DNA of 64,000 bases from Combretum micranthum (taxonomy: Eukaryota; Streptophyta; Magnoliopsida; Myrtales; Combretaceae), in contig JAMXBD010002501.1 of the NCBI GenBank assembly GCA_024138025.1, positions 62,001 through 126,000 of the forward strand, read 5' to 3'. The notes under the pieces are model-generated. The model was not told where the DNA came from, did not search any database, and saw only the letters and a program-made list of their open reading frames with translations. Both the position numbers and the translations under genes were made by a program. Shown piece by piece: positions 42,627 to 54,638 of the stretch. Each line of letters opens with the position of its first letter. Position 1 is the stretch's first letter.

Positions 42627-45600
42627 TGTCACGCCCCGTAGGGTATCCTAAACGTAACAGTCCGCCACATACTAAGTAAGACTTTCGAGTTCCCTACTCG
42701 GGGCCTTCGAAGGTCTTAAATAGATGTAAAGCGTTCCTTTACGACAATAGAAACTTCAACAAATGGAGTTAAACAGTTTAACGAGGCATTCATTAGCCTT
42801 AGATAATAAATCAAAACGCATAATGTTAAAGTTTACAAATTCTAAGGGCATTCCCCCGCAAAAGAATAACAGTCTATTACAGTCATCCAGAGTCCTTAGT
42901 TTCCAATGGAAGTCTATACAAAAGGAATGAATTAAACTTCTAACGGGAAACTCCTATCTCCGGTACCTGCGCTGTAGCCTGTCTTGGCCTAAGCCATATA
43001 AAGTCGTGCTGCAAAAGATAGAAACTATAGGGGCGTAAGCTAACTAGCTTAGTGAGCATTACTTCCATAACGCAATTAAACATACTTCAGTCAGACAAGT
43101 AATTATTCAGGCAAGTGTATGCATCAAACAAATGAATTTAGCAAACAATGACCAACCGAAAAATCATATGTGGATGGACTTGCGCCCTCCATCCCGGGTT
43201 AGCAGATTAACGAATCCTGCGGTACGATGCCGTTTAAGCTCACGGTCAACTAATAATAATTCGTTTTATGGATCACGATTAACCAACAAGTCGTTTTATG
43301 GATCACGATTAACCAACAATGCGAATGCTCCAACCCCATCGTGACATGAATGGATTCAATTTATAGTCGAAGTCGAATAGTCATTAATTCAATTCTTTTA
43401 AGTGACCAACAAATATTCGCAGACATTCATCATAAGATACTAAAAAGCATCAATATCTTAACACCCGGTTTCGATATACCTTAACTCCATTTCACATCTC
43501 AACAGTCAACATCATAAATACTTCCCATATACCCCAGCATGCTTATACAATTTCTTTATCTTTGCCTACATCACTAATGCCACTACATTACAATCACAAA
43601 CATAATTGAGAGTGGAAGTAAACTCACTCGGCCATGGGACACCAAACTTCTAATAATAAAATCGGGAGGTAGAGTGTCGTCCTGCTCGGAATCACCTACC
43701 AATCAAGAATAATCCTAATGAGATTCTACCATGTAATTAAATCAAACTATATACTAGACTAGTTGAATTCGGATTTCTCGCTATTTTCGGAAGTCCCGAC
43801 TTAAAACGGCCATAACTTTGGTCATTTTAACTCGGAATTTCGCAAACTTTATATCGATCTTCATCTACTTTGAAAGATCTATCTATTTCAAGTATTAAAT
43901 CCAAGTTTTGAAAATAATAGGGTCACGGAACAGTGGGATCAGTTCTGTTCCGCAATTGATCCAACTTTGAAAATGTGCTTTCTTTTGATAAGAAATGTTT
44001 CTAGTTGGTGATTCATGCATGAATGATTTAGAATGAACTAATGTGTATGCTATGTAATGAACTCTATGTGCATAGTCATGATGATTTTTGTAGTAATAAA
44101 CTCTTAGGAACTCCTAAGTGTTGGGGAAAGTCTCATAAGGACTAATTCTAAGAAGTTATTTTCCCACATTAAACTCCTTAGGGTTTCTTTGGTTTTTAAT
44201 CTTGAAATCTACTTATTATTTAACTAAAAATAGGTTCTCAAAGTCTATAATAGTCATGGCTTCCATTCATGCATAAAAATTCACATTTTTCATTTGGTAA
44301 ACATGTTTTCAAATAAGCTATTTGTAAAAATCCGAATTTTCCAAATTTCCTTTTCTTACATTTTTCTTAAGGGAAATCTTGTCTAATGCATTAAAAATTG
44401 GAGCTTCAATGTATACATTATCTAAGGACCTCATTTAGCTTATAAAACATCCATTTTAGATTTAAATACTAAGTGTTTATTTAGGCATTACACAAAGTTA
44501 CGAATTTGACTACACAATTAAAGTCAACACTTTTCATTCTAACTTCCCCTCTTGTTTTCCTCATTTTTATTATGCCTAAACTCATCTAAGCTCATGAAAA
44601 TAATTCCTTTAACATGTCTATCACACATACCCTCCATTTTTCTTATGAAATATGAGTTTAAAATTGATTTTGGAGGTCTTTGAGGTAGGGTTTCCATTTC
44701 ATACGAATTTTCAACTTTCCATATCTAATAAAGTCCTTCCTTTTTCAATGTTCTTGCCATCTATATGTGGAGATATACTATCTAACATCTCTATACATTA
44801 ACAAGACCTCATTTTTATGATCAACAAAGCACATAAAACAAAAATGAACCTATGATCATGCATGTACATGAAGTTGTGAATGTCTAAACCTTAGATCTAC
44901 TACATATGATATATAAAGCATGGATCTCATGGCATGAACAAAAATATATGAGCAAGATCTCTACTTTATATGCATGAACAAGTTGATATTTTAACATAAG
45001 CTCATCTAAACATTAGATCCACTTCTTGAGATGGCTTGAGATTCTTGTAGTAGTGTTTTCATGTCCCTTGCTCATGCTCATTGGGATTTAGATGAGAAAA
45101 CACTCAAGAATGATCTTGCCATAACAAGATTTAGGAGTACAAGGTCTAAAATCAACATACGAAAAGGAAGATCAAAGGAGAAATGAAGAAACTTGAGTTG
45201 AAATTGTGAGGGAATGGGGAGAGGGGCTCACGGCATCCTTAGTGAGAAAAGAGAGAGAGTTTTGTTCTTTTACAATTTTTAAAACAAGAGAAATGAAGAG
45301 AGAGAGAGAAAAAGATGTATATATATGAAGGCATTAGGGTTATTAATGAATAAAATTTGTAAAAACAAAACAAATGGAAGGAAATAAGGGGGGGGGGGGG
45401 GGGCGGCGCGCCGGCCATTCCAAGGGATGTGTGTGTTGTGTTTGAATTTTTTTGATATTTGTTTTAGTAAATCAAATGTAATAAATGTGATTTATTTAAG
45501 AGACAAATTTTCTTGGAAAAGAAAATCGAAATGAGTAGTTGTAAGGATGTAAGAATAGGGTATGGTAGTGTAGGTTGTACTTGTGAATAGTAGACAAGAC

Positions 45601-46009
45601 ATCTACTTTACCGGTTGTTCCGAAAACACGGGAAAAGCTATAACTGTAATTTTTATAGCTCGGAAAATTATGAAATTGATATTTTTGGAATCCTTATAAA
45701 ATTACGTTCTAAATGAGTATTTCGAAACATTTTTCTGAATCCATGGCCCGGGGCACGCTTTTCCGTAATTGGGCTCGGAAGGCCCCGGAATTGAAAAATT
45801 CCCGAATCTAAAATTTCAAAGGTTTGAAATGTTCTTTGGAACAACAATTTCACATTCATTTACTCCATAATATTTATTTTATTATGAAACCGAAGGAAAG
45901 CCGGATTTAGGGTTCCTAGGCTCCATTCACTAAACTCAATCTGACCGGATTAGGGTTTCGCTTCCAATCCTGGAGTTTTCTAGCTACTGAGAATTTCCCA
46001 GGTTTTACA
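42627..46009 (-). repeat. Solo LTR G in gag of F (3383 bp)
   Basis: On + it starts TGTCACGCCCCGTAGGG and ends CAGGTTTTACA, with gag sequence continuing on both sides in the same frame direction. Flanks are TCCTC (42622-42626) and ACCTC (46010-46014); the gag frame shows that one base of the right copy has mutated. It has two minisatellite units (about 43256-43319), hairpin 1 at 43172-43194, a G16 tract at 45388-45403 and a TATA-like stretch near 45318. Open frames inside are not genes. Confidence 0.9.
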
Positions 46010-46995
46010 ACCTCCACCATCCACTGGCCTTTAAAGTTGTATAGCCTCATCCCATGCATTGCCGAAGCTGTACGGCTCCCACTTTTGTTACCCGACCTCA
46101 TGGGGTTGGTATTGCTCGAAGTCCCAAAGGGTCGAGCATCCACGCTTTTCTGTTGGGAACAAATTCAGAGGCTAAATGCCCCTTTTCCTTGCAAATAAAG
46201 CAAGTCACGGCCAGCTTCTTCGGGCACATATAAACCATGTGACCGGCATCACCATAAAAATAACATTTGTTCTTCAACAGCGGGCATTGCCTAGGAGCAT
46301 GCGTCCCCTTACATTTCCAGCATGTGACATTGGTCTTAAATTGGGTTGGCTTTCCACTAGAATCATCATTAAACCCTTGGTACGGTCTGTACCTCCTTCC
46401 TTTGAACCCTGAACTTGAGGCGTCAAACGGCCTTTTCCCAAATACTCTCTTGTTAGGTTCCTGGTATTTCCTTTTCCTGGCCCTTCAATCACTCGGGCCT
46501 TTTCCACCATCTCAGGGTAGGTTCCTTACTCCAAACTCTTCCAATTTAATCTGCAACTCTTCATCTAGGCCTCCCAAGAATACTTGCTTCTTCAACTCCT
46601 CACTATCCCTGAAAGACTCAGGTGCATATTGCATTAAGTGGAAGAACTCAGTCTCATACTGTTCCATAATTCTCCCCTTTTGTTTAACGTGGAGAAAGTT
46701 AGCATTATACTTTACCCTCAAGCTGGAGGGAAAGTAGTTATTCAAAAATTCCCGGTGAAAAGTTTCCCATGTAACCAGGGAAGCCAAGCTTCTTCTCTTA
46801 GAATCCCACTAGACCCTCACGTTATATCTCAGCAAATATGTTCCATTCCAATTGCAGATAAGGTGGAATTTCATATGCAGCAAAAGATCGCTCAACTTGT
46901 GCTAACCAGTCCTCGGCTTCATTTTGGTTACCAACGCTCCATCAAATATCGGTTATCTTAATGAAGTCCGGTAAGGAGCTTGGTGAGGTCTTCTG
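46010..46995 (-). pseudogene. gag: Middle of gag, element F (between G and H)
   Basis: Read on the minus strand: capsid segments WETFHREFLNNYFPSSLRVKYNANF and EQYETEFFHLMQYAPESFRDSEEL (46512-46787), then a frame-shifted zinc-knuckle region (46145-46500). The C-terminal box AMHGMRLYNFKGQWMVE lies at 46010-46080. The part before 46788 is also recognisable but has stops. Both ends are cut by solo LTRs. Confidence 0.85.
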
Positions 46996-49900
46996 TGTCA
47001 GCCCCATAGGGGTATCCTAAAGGTAACACAGCCCCCACATACTATAAGACTTACGAAAATCCCTACCCGAGCCATTCGGGGAGTCTTGTGTAGATGTAAG
47101 GTTCCTTTACGTTATTAATGTACACAATCAATGGAGTTAAGAAGTTTAATGTGGCATCATTGCCATAGATAATAAACCAAACACATATAATATATACATT
47201 ACAAAAGTCTAAGGGGTTTTCCCCGCAAATTAATATCAAGTCCATTTACAGTATCAGAGTCCTTTAGTTTCCACGGAAGTCTAACAAAAGCGAAGTAAAC
47301 TTCTAAGGAAACTCCTATCTCTGGTACCTGAGCCGTGGCTTGCCTCGACCTAAGCAATGAACTCGTGCTGCAACAAATAAAAGCTATGGGGGCGTAAGCT
47401 AACTAGCTTAGTGAGTATAAACTTCCATATCGCAATTAAGACAATCATTCAAACAAGTAATTATTCAAGCAAATGGTATGCATCAGACAAATGAGTTCAA
47501 CAAACATATGACCAGCCGGAAATCATATGTAGATGGACTTATGCCCTCCATCCCAGGTTAGCAGATTAACGAATCCTGCGGTACGACGCCATTTAAGCTC
47601 ACGGTCAACTGAACAATAATTCGTTTTATGGATCACGATTAACCAACAATTTCATTTTATGGATCACGATTAACCAACATATTCGTTTTATGGATCACGA
47701 AAAACCAACCAATGCTAATGCTCCATCCCCGTCGTGATGTGAATGAGTCCAATTATAATTGAAGTCGAATATAGGTTAATTCAATTCTTTTAGGTGACCA
47801 AACATTATTCGCAGACAATCAATATAAAATTCTAGCTAAACAAGCAATAGCTTAACACCCAGTTTCGATATTCCTTAAGTTCCATTTCACACATTAGCAG
47901 TAGGTAAATATATAATTCCCATATGCCCCATCATACATAACCATTTTTATCTTTGCCTATACCACTAGTGCCACTATCAATACAATCACAAACATTAATT
48001 GAAAGTGGAAGTAGTACTCGCTCGGCCATAGTTCGCCGGTCTTTTAGTAATAGTAGTCGGGTGGTAATGTATCGTCCTGCTCGGGGTCACCTACCAAATA
48101 AGAGTAACCTAATAAGAATCTCATCACTAAACTAATTTAAGCTATGCATCTAAAATACACAAATTCGGAATTCTCGCTATTTGCGGAAGTTCCAACTTAA
48201 AACGGCCATAACTTGGTCATTTTAACTCGGAATTTCGCAAATTTTATATCGATCTCTATCTACTTCGAATGATCTATCTATTTATAGTATTATTTTCAAG
48301 TTTTAAGAACATTAAGGTCACGGAACAGTGGGATCAGTTCTGTTCTGTAACTTTTCCAATTCCGAAAAATTGTTTCGCACTTGATAAAATTGTTCCTAGT
48401 TGATGATTTATGTATAGATGGTATATGAATGAATTCCTAATATGAATATCATGTAATGAGTTCAATATATGCATGGTTTTGATGATCTTTGATGATGGAC
48501 TCTTATGTACTACTAATTATTTAAGAACTCCATAATGATCACCTATGAAAATCTATTCTTTCCAACTTTACTTTCCCTAGGGTTTTTATGATTTTATTCT
48601 TGAAATTCACTTACCATCTAAATAAAAATGAGTTCTCAATATCTATACTAATCCATATTTTTCATTGGGTAAATATGTTTTTAAACAAGCTACCCACAAA
48701 AATCCGAATTTTGTAAATTTCCTTTTCTTGCATTTTCTTTATGAGAAAACTTGTTTAATGCATCAAAAATTGAAGCTTCATTATATCTATTATCTAAAGA
48801 CTCCATTTAACTCATAAAACATGCCATCTAAGCTTGGATACTAAGTGTTTATGTAGGCATCATCCTAAAATACGAATTTGACCATTAATATCTATATTAA
48901 TATTTTTCATTCTAGTCTTCACTACTTGTTTTACATTTTTATTATGCCTAAACTCATCTAAACTTATGAAAATCACTCCTTAAGCACATCTATTACATAT
49001 ACCTTCCATTTTCTATGAAAAATATGAGTTTTAAAGTGGTTTTGGTGGTCTTTAAAATAGGGTTCTAAAATCATCCGAATTTTCAACTAAACATTTCTAA
49101 CCAAATATTTTCCTTTTCAAGTTTCTTGTCTTCCACACATGTAGATCTACCATCTAACCTATCTATACATAGACAAGGCCACATTTTTATGATCATCAAT
49201 GCATGAAAATCAAAATAAACATATGGACATAAAGGTAGATGAAGATATAAATGTCTAAACATTAGATCTACTAAATATAATGCATGAATCATGAGTTTCA
49301 TGGCATGAACATAAATATCTATGCAATGTTCCTACTTTACATGCATGAACATCACATTATCTCATCAAAAACTACTTTAAATTCTAGATCCACTTCTTAT
49401 GATGGCTTGTTATTCTTGTACAAGTGCTTTCATGTCCCTAGCATTTGATCATTGGGATTAAATGGAAAAACACACAAGAATAGCTTTGCCATTACAAGAT
49501 TTGGGAAGAATAAAGCTTGAAATCATAACTTTAATGGAGATTTAAAGAAGAAAAGAAGACAAAACAAACTTGTGGAGGTGTGTGTATGTGTGTGTGTGTC
49601 ACGACAACTTTGGGAGAGAAGAGGGAGAGAGTTTAACCTTTGAAAAATTTTGAAAGAGTGAAAATGAAGAGAGAGAATGAACATTAGCTTATATATTAAA
49701 TGGATTAGGGTTTTTAATTGAATAAAATAGCAAAAATAAATCAAATGAGAGGGGGAAAAGGGGAGGGGTGCTAGCCATATGGGGGTGAGGGAGAGAGAGA
49801 GTTTGAATTTTTGATGAATTTGTATTTTGTGTAATTAAAATGTAATAAATGTAATAATTATTTAGGAAACAAAAATTCTTGGAAAAGAAAATTGTAATGA

Positions 49901-50361
49901 GTAGTTGTAAGGATGTAAGAATAGGGTATGAATAGTGTGCAGTGTAGGTTGTACTTGTGAATAGTAGACAAAACACGGGAAAAGGCTATAACTGTAATTT
50001 TTATAGCCCGAAAAATTATAAAATTGATATTTTTGGAATCCTTATAAAATTACGGTTCTAATGAGTATTCCGGAACATTTTTCTGAGTTCGTGGTCCCGG
50101 GGTACGCTTTTCCGTAATTGAGCTCGGGAAGGCCTGAAATTGAAAAATTCTCGAATTTAAAACTTTCAAAGGTCTAAAATATACTTTAGAATGATAATTC
50201 ATATTCATTTATTTTATAAAAATTATTTTATTATGAAACCGAAGGAAAGCTGGATTTAGGGTTCCTAAGCTTCTCTCACTAGACTTAAACTGAACCGGAT
50301 TAGGGTTCCGCTTTTCATCTTCCGGGGTTTTTCTTAACTACTGAGAATATCGGGGTTTACA
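46996..50361 (-). repeat. Solo LTR H in gag of F (3366 bp)
   Basis: On + it starts TGTCAGCCCC and ends CGGGGTTTACA, with perfect target duplication TTCTG (46991-46995, 50362-50366). It has three minisatellite units at about 47620-47706 and a hairpin module near 47508-47560, one stem with a single change. Same subfamily and orientation as F and G. Confidence 0.92.
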
Positions 50362-50690
50362 TTCTGTATGGTGGGGGTGGTGGCAAGGGCACATTATAGG
50401 AATGCTCCTCCTGTGGAGCCGGTGCCTCAGCAGTTACTTCCCGGTGATCTGCAGGTGGTGGGTGTGGGGCAGAATCCCGGACACTTTACCCTGGGTGCGA
50501 GTTCTGAATCGGGTTTTGGTTATAGATGAATGTATTCAGAAGATTAGCTAATTTTCCAATCGCATTTAACACCTCAACCTACTGATTCTGGGGTGTAGCT
50601 CCTTGGGGATTAGGTTGAGGTACGGCTGGCTAATCGGCTTTGTTCGGGATAGACTCTTGTTCCCGATTCCGAATCCATCAGTTTCATATG
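50362..50690 (-). pseudogene. gag: N-terminal part of gag, element F
   Basis: On the minus strand it has RNREQES and LNAIGKLANLLNTFIYNQNP, matching NREQEP and MNAIGNLTNMFAAFIQNQNQ in A, then a proline-rich stretch reaching the H insertion. At least two TAG stops replace Gln codons. No clear ATG precedes it in frame. Confidence 0.78.
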
Positions 50691-51202
50691 TTTACACATT
50701 GTCAACAAGATTCAAAATTTCACATGAATTCAGAAGTCAAATTTAAAAAGGAGTTGAATTTCATAAATTTCATAAAATCATAAGAAGAAACAAAAGAATT
50801 TACGCATAGGAAGATAGGTTGCAATCTCAAAATAATAACATGAATGAATGAATGCTCATGCAATTTATATGTGGCTAATGTTCTTTATGTCTAATCTCTA
50901 GCAGGCATGCTTTCCATAATTTCTTTCCTTTGAAATAAACATGATCCTTCATTACTTTAGCGAGCCATACAAAATATTACATCAAGATTTCTATCCACAA
51001 AATTTGGCTAGCTATACTCTAGTGTCGATTCTAAACCTTCTCGCCTATTTCGAAAAACAAAGCAAAATATAAGGGAAAGAAAGAACAAAATACTAGACTA
51101 TCTAGAAATCCTAAGGCAAATTAGCATCCCGCATTGCCTACTACAAAATAAGAAAAATAAGGACTTCACTTAGACTTCATGGGTTAGCTATCATCTCAGC
51201 CT
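50691..51202 (-). other. Spacer between 5' ORF and gag, element F
   Basis: AT-rich and non-coding. The part next to the 5' ORF (about 51120-51145 on +) matches the equivalent spacer in A (GCATCCCGCATTGCC on +). Nothing else recognised. Confidence 0.55.
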
Positions 51203-52267
51203 TTACTCATCACTAGTGTCATCGGAGGTCGAGCTAGGAGGTCGTCTCCTACTAGAAGAACCACCATCGTCCTGTCGGACGAACAAACTAAGGTATTCCC
51301 TCGTAGTCATCCTCCGCTTCCTAGCAGGTCGGACTAAAGGCTCTTGGTCTTCGCTTTCTTCCTCTTCCTCCGTTCCTTGCCCCTCCCTCGGGCTCACTTC
51401 ATTCTCGTCACCTCTTACTTCAGGTTCACTCACTTGGGTCTCCACTACTTCGGTTTCTCTCGTAGGCTCTCCACCCATATCTTCCACCTCCATAGGCTCG
51501 AGGGCCACGGGTTCTGCTACTACTAGATCAAGCACAGGTAGATATTCTCCCTCATTATACATATCCCTCCATATCATTGGATCTAACTCAAGTTCTACCC
51601 TTCCACTATCTGGTATCTCCAATACTCGATTAAAATCCCACGCAATTTGGTTAGGTTCCGGATTCACCTTCACATCCGGCTCAATGGGTGGGGTAGGGGT
51701 TCTAAGGACTACATTTTCCTCCCAATTAGGATCCTCCTCGGGGTCCTCTTCTTCTTCTTCCTCCTCTTCATCATTCTCTCCAATCACAGGTGCACCATTC
51801 AATTGCATACCTATGTCATTGGCTGGAGGTGGAGCTATCACACGTGGTAGAAGAATGTCTAAGTAAACCGCATGCCAAGTAATATGGCTCCATGCATCTG
51901 CTATGTTCCAATCATGGTAGTCATACAAATTGTCATAGGCATACACATATAGAGGTCCCATAGGGATCCACACCCTAAAGTCTGGGGGGGTCCGGTTTCC
52001 CCCATTCTTCAAGATAAAGGTAGCTTCCCTAGTCATGGGCTCACGCCCATACTCTACCATGATTCTTTCTAAGGTATAAATCGTCTCCAACTTAGTCCAA
52101 CTCCTTCTCCCCATAGGATCATATCTCAGTTGGTCGACCACAGCAGCCCACCTAGTGTATCTCAATCCTTCTTTCCACAATTTAAACATTTCCCCTATAG
52201 TCCGGTGGTGCCTGGCTAAAGCAAAGTCCTCGCACAATTCTCTCAATCTCAACCTGTACTCCACCAT
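51203..52267 (-). CDS. 5' ORF of element F, 354 aa, acidic, unknown function
   Basis: An uninterrupted ORF between the primer site and gag, whereas the gag and pol of the same element are badly broken. The frame is open about 60 nt further upstream of the ATG (VRHFTKRNDET). Residues 1 to about 140 look like a folded, aromatic-rich domain (LRLRELCEDFALARHH, then WIPMGPLYVYAYDNLYDYHDW). From about 165 there is an acidic stretch with eight Glu in a row, then Pro/Glu-rich sequence. The end has a basic patch (RPARKRR) and a Ser/Asp-rich tail. I do not recognise the family. Its C-terminal 35 codons survive in A. Ogre elements are known to carry an ORF before gag, but I see no specific similarity. 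Confidence 0.75.
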   Translation of the reverse strand: MVEYRLRLRELCEDFALARHHRTIGEMFKLWKEGLRYTRWAAVVDQLRYDPMGRRSWTKLETIYTLERIMVEYGREPMTREATFILKNGGNRTPPDFRVWIPMGPLYVYAYDNLYDYHDWNIADAWSHITWHAVYLDILLPRVIAPPPANDIGMQLNGAPVIGENDEEEEEEEEDPEEDPNWEENVVLRTPTPPIEPDVKVNPEPNQIAWDFNRVLEIPDSGRVELELDPMIWRDMYNEGEYLPVLDLVVAEPVALEPMEVEDMGGEPTRETEVVETQVSEPEVRGDENEVSPREGQGTEEEEESEDQEPLVRPARKRRMTTREYLSLFVRQDDGGSSSRRRPPSSTSDDTSDE

Positions 52268-52457
52268 GGTCTCATCATTCCTCTTGGTGAAGTGTCTAAC
52301 CCGTTCCCTGGTCTCACCTAAGGAGACCTATAACAACATAAGGATCCTAATTAGACTTAGCAAGGAAAAAAAAATATTTTCAACTCCATTTGAACCTATT
52401 AGTTAGATTTCTAAGTCCGGTTTCTTTTAATTCTATTATCATGTTTTATAACCTAGT

Positions 52458-52469
52458 GCTCTGATGCCA
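52458..52469 (-). other. Primer-binding site of element F (tRNA-iMet, one mismatch)
   Basis: On the minus strand TGGCATCAGAGC lies 8 nt after the LTR end. B has TGGTATCAGAGC at the same distance. Confidence 0.82.
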
Positions 52470-52477
52470 ACTTAAAC

Positions 52478-53305
52478 TATCACGCCCCATAGGGTGTCCT
52501 CTCATAACAGCCCGCCACATACTATATAAGACTCTCGAATTTCTACTCGAGCCCTTCGGGAGTCTTGTATAGATGTAAAGCGTCCCTTTACGACAATAGA
52601 ATACTCAATCAATGAAGTTAAGAAGTTTAATGTGGCATTCATTAGCCATAGATGATAAACCAAAACACATATATATACTTTACAAGGTCTAAGGGGCATT
52701 CCCCCGCAAAATAATATCAAGTCCATTACAATCATCCAGAGTCCTTTAGTTTCCAACGGAAGTCTAAACAAAATCGAAGTAAACTTCTATGGGAAACTCC
52801 TATCTCCGGTACCTGAGCTATGGCTTGCCTCGGCCTAAGCCAAATGAACTCGTGCTGCAACAAGTAAAAACTATGGGGGCGTAAGCTAACTAGCTTAGTG
52901 AGTAAAAACTTCCATATCACAATTAAGACAATTCATTTAAACAAGTGATTATTCAAGCAAATGGTATGCATCAGACAAATGAGTTCAACAAACATATGAC
53001 CAGCCAGAAATCATATGTGGATGGACTTACGCCCTCCATCCCGGGTTAGTAGATTAACGAATCCTGCAGTACGACGCCGTTTAAGCTCATGGTCAACTGA
53101 ACAATAATTCGTTTTATGGATTACGATTAACCAACAATTTCGTTTTATGGATCACAATTAACCAACATATTCGTTTTATGGGTCACGAAAAACCAACAAA
53201 TGCTAATGCTCCATCCCATCGTGATATGAATGAGTCCAATTATAATTGAAGTCCAATATGGATTATTCCAATTCTTTTAGGTGACCAATATGGATTATTC
53301 CAATT
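52478..53305 (-). repeat. Element F 5' LTR, truncated to about 0.8 kb
   Basis: On + it starts TATCACGCCCC and follows the F 3' LTR (hairpin module near 52992-53045, minisatellite about 53108-53196). It stops near 53284-53305, where Athila integrase sequence begins. About 2.6 kb of this LTR is missing. A 21-bp duplication marks the joint (53253-53273 and 53285-53305). Confidence 0.85.
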
Positions 53306-53740
53306 ACAATTGAACATAAGGCTTACTGGGCGATTAAGACTACAAAATTGGATTTGGAGGCTGCTGATAGGCATAGGAGATTGCAAATCAATGAATTTGA
53401 TGAATGGAGATCTATAGCCTATGAGAACAATAGGATCTACAAGGAAAGAATAAAGAAATTGCATGATTCTCATATAAAGTGTCCTAAATAGTTCAGAGAG
53501 GGAGATTTAGTATTGTTATACAACTCTAGATTAAGGTTGTTCCTAGGCAAACTTAGGTCTAGGTGGTCTGGACCATTTACTGTCAAAAGAATTTTTCCAT
53601 ATGGAACAGTAGAGGTCACATACCCCGAGAAAGGAACTTTTAAGGTCAACGGTCAGAGATTGAAAATTTATCATGAAAGATTTGACATGGATGAAGGCAG
53701 GGAGGAGTTAAGGCTTCTCCAAGTAGAAAATTGTTTGTGA
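53306..53740 (+). pseudogene. Integrase C-terminal part of element E (Athila)
   Basis: It reads IEHKAYWAIKTTKLDLEAAD, then EFDEWRSIAYENNRIYKERI, a TAG near 53490, then FREGDLVLLYNSRLRLFLGK, LRSRWSGPFTVKRIFPYG and NGQRLKIYHERFD, ending TGA. These are standard Athila integrase C-terminal features. The zinc finger, catalytic core, RT and RNase H of E are absent from the window, removed at the joint with F. Confidence 0.88.
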
Positions 53741-53997
53741 AGTATTGACAATTGTCAAGCTAGAGACAATAAACTAGCATGTATTGTTATTGTTGTATGG
53801 ATGTTGCTCATGACTTAATATTTATACTCATTGTTACACTAAGTTCTATATTATCTCTTTATATGTGTGTTTACTAGATTTTCTATGTATTTATTTGCGT
53901 ATGACGATATAGATATATGTATGTTTATGTATATAGATATATAAGTATGCATGTGGTAAATATATAAATATATATATATTTACATGGAAAACATCAA

Positions 53998-54242
53998 TCA
54001 CGATCGGGAAAAGTGGAAAGCTGCTATGGAAGGTTAAAAAGTCACGACCGTGATTTGTATTCCCAATTATCAAAGACATCCCACAGTAGCTACCTAGGAG
54101 AAATTCACGACCGTGAACTGAGTCAATCCAACTTACAAAATGCACCTAGTAGCTACTTGGGCATAAATCACGGTCGTGACTAATGCAGATGTAGAGTAAA
54201 AAACTTGACCAGTATCTACTTAAGGGCTAATCACGACCGTGA
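53998..54242 (+). promoter_or_regulatory. Internal palindrome array of element E, homologous to its LTR array
   Basis: TCACGACCGTGA-type sites start at 53998 (decayed), 54042, 54105, 54168 and 54231, the last four 63 bp apart. The repeat unit also shares flanking bases with the LTR array: CAGTA-CTACCT-GG-GAA before the palindrome occurs in both. It lies between integrase and the env-like ORF, 75 bp upstream of a TATA box. Confidence 0.65.
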
Positions 54243-54315
54243 TTACTTATTAGCATGAACAAAATTTATTTCTCTCCTCGTATCCTAACCGTGGTTCCAG
54301 GTAAGTCCCCTATCC

Positions 54316-54323
54316 TATAAATA
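54316..54323 (+). promoter_or_regulatory. TATA box of a putative internal promoter in element E
   Basis: TATAAATA with CT-rich sequence after it. The region from about 54346 to 54466 has no ATG. A strong donor-like CAG|GTAAGT sits just upstream (54300|54301), and a second donor AACAG|GTATAA at 54466|54467. Confidence 0.5.
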
Positions 54324-54586
54324 ATATCCCTCTTCTCCTTTTCCATTTCACTTCATTTTAAAACAAAATAACAAGTTGCGGCTGCCCTAAACATTCAAGA
54401 ACATCACCACACTGTGTATCAATTGTCATCACTTAATTCCATCACATCCCCTGCATTGAAGAACAGGTATAATTTTCTTTTCCCCATTTCCTTATTTCGC
54501 TTGTTGTGTTATAGTTTGCGCATTGGGATTTATCATGCTTTGTTTATATATTCTTATTTGTTCCACCATTGATGTTAGTTACTTGT

Positions 54587-54587
<1 letters not shown>

Positions 54588-54619
<32 letters not shown>
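54588..54619. repeat. (TA)n microsatellite
   Basis: About fifteen TA units, shortly before the insertion site of solo LTR I. Confidence 0.9.
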
Positions 54620-54621
<2 letters not shown>

Positions 54622-54638
54622 CGTGTTGGTGTAACAAT

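Larger units (their letters stand above)
35633..53305 (-). mobile_element. Element F: minus-strand chromovirus in E, carrying solo LTRs G and H
   Basis: On + the order is 3' LTR (35633-39051), pol (39087-42387), intron-like segment, gag (42582-42626, 46010-46995, 50362-50690), spacer, 5' ORF (51203-52267), primer site (52458-52469) and a 5' LTR truncated to about 0.8 kb. Both LTRs end in TA rather than CA (on + they start TATCA). Pol is dead: stops, the RT motif FIED, and loss of an integrase Asp. The 5' end and the adjoining part of E were deleted together. Confidence 0.9.

Noticed and set aside
43132..43344. 70-codon ORF with repeated SRLTN-like motif
   Set aside because: Translation of the LTR minisatellite in G; not a gene.
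42627..50361. G and H as the two LTRs of one complete element
   Set aside because: Each has its own target duplication, and the sequence between them is F's gag in proper order.
51216..51866. 216-codon plus-strand ORF rich in Ser
   Set aside because: Exact antisense of the acidic 5' ORF of F; Ser runs mirror the Glu/Asp codons on the other strand.
54301..54306. CAG|GTAAGT as the main donor of the env-like transcript
   Set aside because: It lies upstream of the TATA box. It could only serve transcripts starting further upstream, so the donor at 54467 was preferred.
53741..54638. Palindrome array as a fragment of another Athila LTR
   Set aside because: No LTR ends, primer site or further LTR similarity were seen, only the repeat units. 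Not fully excluded.
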